This document shows, in pieces, positions 14,045-18,928 of a DNA stretch of 18,928 bases. The DNA is taken from positions 1 through 18,928 of the forward strand of contig JBBRXC010000018.1 of assembly GCA_038248745.1 (NCBI GenBank). Reading direction: 5' to 3'. Source of the stretch: JAENWH01 sp038248745. GTDB lineage: Bacteria > Bacillota > Clostridia > Peptostreptococcales > Anaerovoracaceae. Made by a program: the position numbers and the translations under genes. The notes beneath the pieces were generated by a model. The model did not search any database, was not told the DNA's origin, and worked only from the letters and a program-made list of their open reading frames with translations. The number at the start of each line of letters is the position of its first letter. The first letter of the stretch is position 1.

Positions 14045-14511
14045 AAATTAAATTTTTAATACAAGCAGGAATAATAGCAGCGATCTACGCAGCATTAACA
14101 ATCATTTTAGCTCCGTTCAGCTATGGACCTATGCAGATCAGAGTTTCTGAAGCATTGACAATATTACCATTTTTTACACCTGCAGCTGTGCCCGGTTTAT
14201 TCATTGGCTGCTTGGTTTCAAATTTTATAAGTCCTTACGGACTTATTGATATGATTTTCGGCAGTGGTGCAACGTTGATTGCTGCTGTAGGCTCGTATTT
14301 GCTCCGAAGCAAGCCCCTTTTGGTTCCTTTGCCTCCAGTGTTGGCAAATGCGGTTGTCGTCGGTTTAATGCTTTATTATGCCTATGGCGTGCCAATGAAC
14401 TTGTTTTTAATCATGGCATGGGTCGGTCTGGGGGAATTTATTGCATGTTATGCCATCGGGTATCCATTGCTTAGATATTTGAAAAAATACAAGAGAATAT
14501 TCGAAATATAA
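14041..14511 (+). CDS. queT: QueT-family ECF S component (queuosine precursor transport)
   Basis: 156 residues, six hydrophobic segments and almost no soluble domain. The stretch YGPMQIRVSEALTILPFF and the following AVPGLFIGCLVSN are typical of the QueT family of S components, predicted to bind a queuosine precursor such as preQ1. The start is a TTG at 14041 that overlaps the ecfT stop by 4 bases (TTGA), with GAGGG upstream; the next in-frame ATG would remove the first membrane helix. Its place directly behind ecfT suggests a dedicated S component. No preQ1 riboswitch can be seen before the operon. Family assignment is strong; the substrate is inferred. Confidence 0.85.
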   Translation: MKIKFLIQAGIIAAIYAALTIILAPFSYGPMQIRVSEALTILPFFTPAAVPGLFIGCLVSNFISPYGLIDMIFGSGATLIAAVGSYLLRSKPLLVPLPPVLANAVVVGLMLYYAYGVPMNLFLIMAWVGLGEFIACYAIGYPLLRYLKKYKRIFEI

Positions 14512-14551
14512 AGTTTTGGAATTTTTATGGATGAAAGCGGAAAGGACTAGA

Positions 14552-15193
14552 ATGAGGCAGCGCAAAGTAAAAAACGTTGAGGAAAGAGTAGCAGAATACG
14601 CGGATTATTTAATTGAGAATCCTTCTTCCATGAAGGGGAAGTGGAAAGAAGCTTTTGGAAACGACAATAAAATCTTTTTAGAACTTGGATGTGGAAAAGG
14701 CCAGTTTATCATTGCAAAAGCTAAGGAAAACAAAGAACTGAATTATATTGGCGCCGAGGGACAGCAGACGATTGTCCTCAGAGCTTTGGAAAAGGTGTCA
14801 AAAGAACAAACGGTAAATGCCAGGTTCATGACCGGATTTATCCGGGACATTACTGAGATATTTGAGGAAGATGAACTTTCTGGTATTTTTTTAAATTTTA
14901 GCGATCCATGGCCAAAGGACAGGCACTCAAAAAGAAGACTTTCTCATAGAAATTTCTTGGAAGGCTTTAAAAAAGTGTCAAAGGCAGGTTCAATACTGGA
15001 AATTAAAACTGATAATGAAGAATTGTTCGAATTCACTTTGGGGCAAATAGAAATGATGGGGTTTGAGATCGTAGAGTTGACCAGAGACCTCCATCTTTCT
15101 GAAAGCACCAGTAAATATATAACCACAGAATATGAAGATAAATTTAAGGCTTGTGGTAAAAAAATTCAATTTGTAAAGGTGACATTGAAGTAA
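14552..15193 (+). CDS. trmB: tRNA (guanine-N7)-methyltransferase
   Basis: 213 residues, the same length as Bacillus TrmB. It transfers a methyl group from S-adenosylmethionine to N7 of G46 in the tRNA variable loop. The SAM motif is LELGCGKGQF (43-52), and the catalytic/tRNA-binding segment LNFSDPWPKDRHSKRRL spans 124-140; a C-terminal TEYEDKF motif is also present. The frame is open from a TTG at 14516 and has an ATG at 14531, but the start MRQRKVKNVEERV matches the family and follows CGGAAAGGA by 5 bases. It may be expressed with the ECF operon, 40 bases after queT. Confidence 0.94.
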   Translation: MRQRKVKNVEERVAEYADYLIENPSSMKGKWKEAFGNDNKIFLELGCGKGQFIIAKAKENKELNYIGAEGQQTIVLRALEKVSKEQTVNARFMTGFIRDITEIFEEDELSGIFLNFSDPWPKDRHSKRRLSHRNFLEGFKKVSKAGSILEIKTDNEELFEFTLGQIEMMGFEIVELTRDLHLSESTSKYITTEYEDKFKACGKKIQFVKVTLK

Positions 15194-15213
15194 GCATAAA
15201 ATAGTATTATAAT
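15185..15213 (+). promoter_or_regulatory. Sigma-A type promoter for the aminotransferase gene
   Basis: TTGAAG (15185-15190) and a perfect TATAAT (15208-15213) are separated by 17 bases. The -35 lies in the last codons of trmB. Transcription would start near 15220, about 20 bases before the ATG, leaving a short leader with AAAGGAG at 15225-15231. Confidence 0.75.
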
Positions 15214-15240
15214 TAGAAAAAGATAAAGGAGTATTACAAA

Positions 15241-16476
15241 ATGACAAAATATATAATGGCGAAGCAAAACGGGAGAAACATTCCCATGGAGGATAAGATA
15301 TTCGGGATCAGTAGACAGGCAAAGGAAATGATTGCAGAAAAGGGAAAAGATGCAGTAATTAATGCAACATTAGGCTCTCTTCTAGATGATGATGGAAATC
15401 TGGTAGTCCTTTCATCAGTCGTGCATGTGTTACAGCACCTGACCCCTGTTGATTATGCGGATTATGCACCAATTGGAGGAATCCCAGAGTTTAGGGAAGC
15501 CATAAAAAAAGCGGCATTTGGCAATTACGAACCAAAGTGTTTTACAGAAGCAGTTGCAACCCCAGGCGGAACCGGAGGCATTAGAAATACGATTGCCAAC
15601 TATTCCAATTATGGGGATTTGGTTCTTACTTCAGATTGGTATTGGGCGCCTTATGATACAATTGCATCAGAAATAGGGAGAAAATTAACAACCTATACAT
15701 TGTTTGACCATTCAGGTAATTTTAATATCAATTCTTTTAGAGAAAAAGTCGAGGAACTGATGGAAGCACAGGATAGTCTTGTAGTCCTGTTAAATACACC
15801 AGCACATAACCCAACGGGATACTCATTAACGTTAGATGATTGGGAATCACTACTGGAGGTATTAAAGAAGGCAGCGGTGCCGGGGAAAAGCATTGCGCTT
15901 TTTGTTGATGTGGCCTATATGGATTTTGCGGGAGATGGAGAAGAATATAGAATGTTTATGCCATTACTTGACGGGCTGCAGGAAAACATATTGCCTATCA
16001 TTGGATATAGTGCCTCAAAAACATTCACTTTATATGGGATGCGATGCGGTGCGATGATTTGTATGACACCTAATGAAGAAATTGCACAAGAATTCAAGAG
16101 AGTTACGGAGTATTCGGCAAGGGGATCTTGGTCAAACTGTACCAGAGCCTCTCAGGTTGTTATATCAAAGATCTATGCCAGTGAAAAACTGTTGGACAAG
16201 GTGAATAAAGAGCGAAAAGCTTTCTGCGACATGCTGGTCAGACGTGGCAAGGCCTTTGAAAAGGCAGCGTATGAGGTTGGGCTTGAAATAGTGCCTTTCG
16301 ATGCTGGTTTTTTTGCTTCAGTACTTTGCGACAATCCAGATGAGGTAGGAAAAAGACTTCAAGAAGAAGGGATTTTTGTTGTACCACTTGCAAAGGGATT
16401 AAGAATCTCCGTCGCCTCAATCAAAGAAGAGGATTGTAAGATCCTACCGGCTAAAATAATCAGCGTAATTAAATAA
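15241..16476 (+). CDS. Class I/II PLP-dependent aminotransferase
   Basis: 411 residues, a full-length fold-type I aminotransferase. PLP contacts are visible: Asn190 in NTPAHNPTGY, Asp223 and Tyr226 in FVDVAYMDF, the Schiff-base Lys260 in YSASKTFTLYGMR with Arg268, and the substrate carboxylate-binding Arg388 in GLRISVAS. The N-terminal half has PIGGIPEFREAI and TPGGTGGIRN, the phosphate-binding region. The family includes aspartate and aromatic amino acid aminotransferases; the exact substrate cannot be read from the sequence. It stands as a single transcription unit, with its own promoter upstream and a long hairpin downstream. AAAGGAG precedes the ATG by 9 bases. Confidence 0.9.
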   Translation: MTKYIMAKQNGRNIPMEDKIFGISRQAKEMIAEKGKDAVINATLGSLLDDDGNLVVLSSVVHVLQHLTPVDYADYAPIGGIPEFREAIKKAAFGNYEPKCFTEAVATPGGTGGIRNTIANYSNYGDLVLTSDWYWAPYDTIASEIGRKLTTYTLFDHSGNFNINSFREKVEELMEAQDSLVVLLNTPAHNPTGYSLTLDDWESLLEVLKKAAVPGKSIALFVDVAYMDFAGDGEEYRMFMPLLDGLQENILPIIGYSASKTFTLYGMRCGAMICMTPNEEIAQEFKRVTEYSARGSWSNCTRASQVVISKIYASEKLLDKVNKERKAFCDMLVRRGKAFEKAAYEVGLEIVPFDAGFFASVLCDNPDEVGKRLQEEGIFVVPLAKGLRISVASIKEEDCKILPAKIISVIK

Positions 16477-16506
16477 TTAATAATAAAATAACGAACCACT
16501 TATTAG

Positions 16507-16558
16507 CGACCTAAACATGGTTTGTGATTGAATCAAACGATGTTTAGGTCGTTTATCA
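16507..16558 (+). terminator. Long hairpin, probable terminator, before the LacI-type gene
   Basis: CGACCTAAACAT (16507-16518) pairs perfectly with ATGTTTAGGTCG (16540-16551). After one G-G mismatch, GTTTG (16520-16524) pairs with CAAAC (16534-16538) around a 9-base loop. Only TTTATCATT follows, so the T-tract is imperfect. Placement 30 bases after the aminotransferase stop supports a terminator, but it is also the whole upstream region of the LacI-type gene and could be regulatory. Confidence 0.6.
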
Positions 16559-16576
16559 TTTGTTTGAAGGAGTATT

Positions 16577-17602
16577 ATGAATATACGACATATTGCAGAA
16601 AAAGCGGGCGTTTCTGTAGCCACAGTGTCCCGGGTACTGAATCACCCTGACCATGTGGCACCTGCAACAAAAGCAAAGATAGAAAGTATTATTGCAGAGA
16701 CGGAGTATATACCAAACTGGTTTGCCAGAGGCTTGAATTTCAACAAAACTGCAACGATAGGATTAGTAATACCTAATATTCTAAACCCGGAAAACATGGA
16801 AATCATTAAGGGGGCGGAGGATGTAGCACATCAGAAGGATTATACTTCATTGTTGTGCAATGTTGAAAATGATGTAAACAAAGAAAAGAAATATATAGAC
16901 AATCTAATCAAAAGAAGGGTGGACGGCATACTGCTGATTTCATCATTACTTTCAGAGAAAGATATTGCAGCAATTTTAGACCAGGGGATTCCAGTGGTTC
17001 ATGTGGGTGAGGTTTTATGGCATGAAAGTGTGCCGATTGTAAGCATTGATTCTGAAGTAGCGGCTTACAATGCGACAAGACATCTTTTGGAAACCGGCGC
17101 GACGCTAATTGGTATTTTGCATGGGAAAACGCCTGAAGTAGAAAACAGCAGAAAGATTAAAGGCTATGAAAGAGCGTTAAAGGGAGATAAAATAAGGTTA
17201 AAAGAGGAATACAAAATCCAGGTAGAAAATACCATTGAGGGTGGATATTTGGGCGCAAGACAATTTATGGAATTGCAAAATCCGCCAACAGCAATTTTTG
17301 TAACCAGCGACTTGTTGGCTTTCGGGGTCATGGATGCAATGAAAGATAATAATATATCCATACCGAGTCAGGTTGCCTTGGTAGGTTTTGGAAACATTAG
17401 AATGTCAAACCTAGTAGAGCCAAAACTTACAACTGTGGAAAAACCACTTCACAAAATGGGGGTCGTTGGGGCAAGACTGCTCTTTGATTTAATTGAAAAT
17501 AAAAGGGAACAGCCGGAAGAGGTGAAGAATATTCAGCTTCAGTCAAAACTTAAAATCCGTAAATCTTGTGGGCATAAAGAAAGAATAGGAGAGATGTTTT
17601 AA
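16577..17602 (+). CDS. LacI-family transcriptional regulator
   Basis: 341 residues, the normal LacI length. The N-terminal helix-turn-helix is clear (MNIRHIAEKAGVSVATVSRVL), followed by the hinge helix region YIPNWFARGLN (44-54), which inserts into a central CG step. The rest is a periplasmic-binding-protein-like sensor domain beginning TATIGLVIPNILNPE, with the conserved TAIFVTSDLLAFGVMDAM and PSQVALVGFGN segments near the end. The effector is not recognisable. The gene shares its stop with the next start (TAATG), so regulator and flavoprotein are co-translated. AAGGAG lies 4 bases before the ATG. A likely target is the palindrome at 18793-18808. Confidence 0.94.
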   Translation: MNIRHIAEKAGVSVATVSRVLNHPDHVAPATKAKIESIIAETEYIPNWFARGLNFNKTATIGLVIPNILNPENMEIIKGAEDVAHQKDYTSLLCNVENDVNKEKKYIDNLIKRRVDGILLISSLLSEKDIAAILDQGIPVVHVGEVLWHESVPIVSIDSEVAAYNATRHLLETGATLIGILHGKTPEVENSRKIKGYERALKGDKIRLKEEYKIQVENTIEGGYLGARQFMELQNPPTAIFVTSDLLAFGVMDAMKDNNISIPSQVALVGFGNIRMSNLVEPKLTTVEKPLHKMGVVGARLLFDLIENKREQPEEVKNIQLQSKLKIRKSCGHKERIGEMF

Positions 17603-18708
17603 TGAATACTATTTTTCTGGGTTTAAAACTTAAAAACCCTATCATTGTTTCTGCAGGTCCTTGGAGTAGAGATGGGCAATCCATAAAAAAAGCAATTGAA
17701 GCAGGTGCGGGTGCTGTGATCACAGAGTCAATTGTCAGCGATGCAATCATTGATGTTAGGCCAAGAATTGCCTATAATGGAACGGGTGCCCAAAACCTGA
17801 GGCTGTACAGCGATATACAAATTGAAGGCTGGCAGCGAGAAATGAAAATTGCAAAGAGCGCAGGAGGGGTAGTGATTGCAAGCGTTTCAGGACATACGCC
17901 TTCTGAGTTGGCTTATCTTGCCGCTAAGATGGAGTTTTTTGGTGCAGATGCCATTGAAATCAGTGTGTCAAACCCAATGGGAGAATCTCTTGAAATATTA
18001 GCATCTGATGCCGATCAGATGTATCTGATCATAAAAGAGGTTGTAAATCATGTGAGCATTCCAGTGATGGTTAAACTGTCTCAGACGGCAAGTAACATTT
18101 CCCGCGTGGCGAAAGCTGCAAAAAAGGCGGGCGCGTCCGGCGTCAGCGCAATTAATTCCGTCAGATGTATTTTAGGTGTTGACATTGAAACTGGAGAACC
18201 GATGCTTCCGACGTATGGCGGATACTCGGGAACCCCAATTAGGCCCTTAGGGCTTGCGGCTGTGGCAACTGTTTCTCAGACCGTTGATATACCTATTTGT
18301 GGAATAGGAGGCATAGACAATTATATAAATGCCGTAGAATATATTATGCTTGGTGCCTCTGCTGTTCAAATAGGAACGACGGTGATGATTAATGGGTTTG
18401 AAAGAATCACAGAAATTGTTGCTGATTTTGAAGCATGGGAAAAAAGAAAAGGGATTAAGTCTATTCAGGAGATCAAAGGGAAAGCCCTTCTAAACTTAAA
18501 ATCTTTTGATGAAATGAAAGTGGAACCAGTTGTCTGTTATTCCAATGGAGAAAGATGCGCGGAAGGTTGTAATGCATGCATAAAGGGATGTATGTATGAG
18601 GCAATCTCCCCAAACGATGGAGATGTGATCATAGATAAATCCCTTTGTACGGGTTGTGGTGTTTGCCTTTTTGTTTGCCCACTAAAAAAACTAAGCTTGA
18701 AGTGGTAA
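17602..18708 (+). CDS. PreA/dihydroorotate-dehydrogenase-like flavoprotein with two 4Fe-4S clusters
   Basis: 368 residues. Residues 1-290 form an FMN-binding TIM barrel with family motifs NPIIVSAGP, Lys158 in VMVKLS, TYGGYSGTPIRPL (204-216) and GIGGIDN (234-240). The last 60 residues are a ferredoxin domain with Cys319, 323, 326, 330 and Cys349, 352, 355, 359, enough for two 4Fe-4S clusters. The layout resembles PreA, the dihydropyrimidine dehydrogenase subunit. However, the position of its catalytic Cys (SCPH motif) is Asn124 here (VSNPMG), and no PreT partner is adjacent, so the substrate may differ. The spacing of the first cluster (CxxxCxxCxxxC) is unusual. Start fixed by AGGAG at 17587-17591 and the TAATG junction. 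Confidence 0.85.
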   Translation: MNTIFLGLKLKNPIIVSAGPWSRDGQSIKKAIEAGAGAVITESIVSDAIIDVRPRIAYNGTGAQNLRLYSDIQIEGWQREMKIAKSAGGVVIASVSGHTPSELAYLAAKMEFFGADAIEISVSNPMGESLEILASDADQMYLIIKEVVNHVSIPVMVKLSQTASNISRVAKAAKKAGASGVSAINSVRCILGVDIETGEPMLPTYGGYSGTPIRPLGLAAVATVSQTVDIPICGIGGIDNYINAVEYIMLGASAVQIGTTVMINGFERITEIVADFEAWEKRKGIKSIQEIKGKALLNLKSFDEMKVEPVVCYSNGERCAEGCNACIKGCMYEAISPNDGDVIIDKSLCTGCGVCLFVCPLKKLSLKW

Positions 18709-18722
18709 GGAAGTGTTTAGAG

Positions 18723-18757
18723 AAGAATTTAGCGAAATTTTTATTCTAAAAATTCTT
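18723..18757 (+). repeat. AT-rich inverted repeat after the flavoprotein gene
   Basis: AAGAATTT (18723-18730) and AAATTCTT (18750-18757) are perfect reverse complements with a 19-base spacer. The stem is AT-rich and not followed by a T-tract, so it would be a poor terminator. It lies just before, and overlaps the start of, the predicted -35 of the next promoter. Confidence 0.35.
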
Positions 18758-18783
18758 GCAATTTTCTGAATATGTGATAAAAT
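18756..18783 (+). promoter_or_regulatory. Candidate promoter for the gene at the right edge
   Basis: TTGCAA (18756-18761) and TAAAAT (18778-18783) are separated by 16 bases; four and five of six positions match the sigma-A consensus. The start would fall near 18790, directly before the palindromic operator. Confidence 0.6.
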
Positions 18784-18792
18784 AGACATAAT

Positions 18793-18808
18793 ATGTAACC
18801 GGTTACAT
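18793..18808. promoter_or_regulatory. Palindromic LacI/CcpA-type operator
   Basis: ATGTAACCGGTTACAT is a perfect 16-bp palindrome with the central CG step used by LacI-family proteins, and its core TGTAACCGGTTACA fits the CcpA cre consensus TGWAANCGNTNWCA at every position. It starts 9 bases after the predicted -10, at about +3, where a bound repressor would block initiation. Which protein binds it, the adjacent LacI-family regulator or CcpA, is not decided by the sequence. Confidence 0.8.
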
Positions 18809-18890
18809 CTTCTTTGAAATTGTTAACTGGAATAAGCATGTATATATTATATATTATTTTTTGGTTAGAAATAAGAAGGAGGGAAATGAA

Positions 18891-18928
18891 TTGAGTAAAG
18901 TAATAGAAGCAAAATTCAATTCGGAAGC
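18891..18928 (+). CDS. Start of an unidentified protein (partial)
   Basis: A TTG at 18891 opens a frame MSKVIEAKFNSE that runs off the window after 12 codons. AAGGAGG (18876-18882) lies 8 bases upstream, an ideal spacing. An ATG at 18886 is out of this frame and meets TGA after one codon, so TTG is the start. The leader from the predicted transcription start is about 100 bases and very AT-rich. Twelve residues are too few to name a family. The operator upstream suggests it is controlled by the LacI-type regulator or CcpA. Confidence 0.7.
   Translation, partial: MSKVIEAKFNSE

Noticed and set aside
16520..16557. Sigma-A promoter for the LacI-type gene within the hairpin
   Set aside because: TTGAAT at 16528 has no acceptable -10 at 16-18 bases; only TTTATC with three matches.
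1..18928. CRISPR arrays, tRNA or rRNA genes, transposases
   Set aside because: No repeat-spacer pattern, no cloverleaf or rRNA sequence, and no transposase-like frame was seen on either strand.

Overview
The window is a chromosomal segment of a low-to-moderate GC Firmicute, most likely an anaerobe of the class Clostridia. The evidence is the spc/alpha ribosomal gene order, strong AAGGAGG-type ribosome binding sites, AGA/AAA-rich codon use, zinc-ribbon forms of S14, S4, L36 and adenylate kinase, and the 4Fe-4S oxidoreductase at the right end. Genus cannot be decided from the sequence. All genes lie on the + strand.

Positions 1-10638 are the back of the S10/spc/alpha ribosomal supercluster: rplP (3' end), rpmC, rpsQ, rplN, rplX, rplE, rpsN, rpsH, rplF, rplR, rpsE, rpmD, rplO, secY, adk, map, infA, rpmJ, then rpsM, rpsK, rpsD, rpoA, rplQ and a strong intrinsic terminator. 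Genes overlap or are separated by a few to about 50 bases. The exception is a 152-base gap between rpmJ and rpsM, which holds a convincing RNA fold (7665-7719) and may be the control point for the alpha segment.

Positions 10639-11524 hold aroD (type I dehydroquinase). It is bracketed by a perfect 28-bp inverted repeat on its 5' side, whose loop carries two facing DnaA-box-like sequences, and by a 26-bp tandem repeat that runs through its stop codon into a terminator on its 3' side.

Positions 11518-15193 are an ECF transporter operon: ecfA1, ecfA2, ecfT and a QueT-type substrate-binding S component, followed by trmB. The transporter probably imports a queuosine precursor. Both the imported compound and TrmB serve tRNA modification.

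Positions 15185-16558 are a single-gene unit: a good promoter inside the end of trmB, a class I/II PLP aminotransferase, and a long hairpin.

Positions 16577-18928 are a regulated accessory locus. A LacI-family repressor is translationally coupled (TAATG) to a PreA/dihydroorotate-dehydrogenase-like flavoprotein with two C-terminal 4Fe-4S clusters and an Asn where the family has its catalytic Cys. Downstream is a promoter with a perfect palindromic LacI/CcpA-type operator, driving a gene of which only 12 codons are visible.

The core is ordinary. The parts worth a second look are the rpmJ-rpsM RNA structure, the inverted repeat with DnaA boxes, the repeats around aroD, and the repressor/flavoprotein/operator locus.
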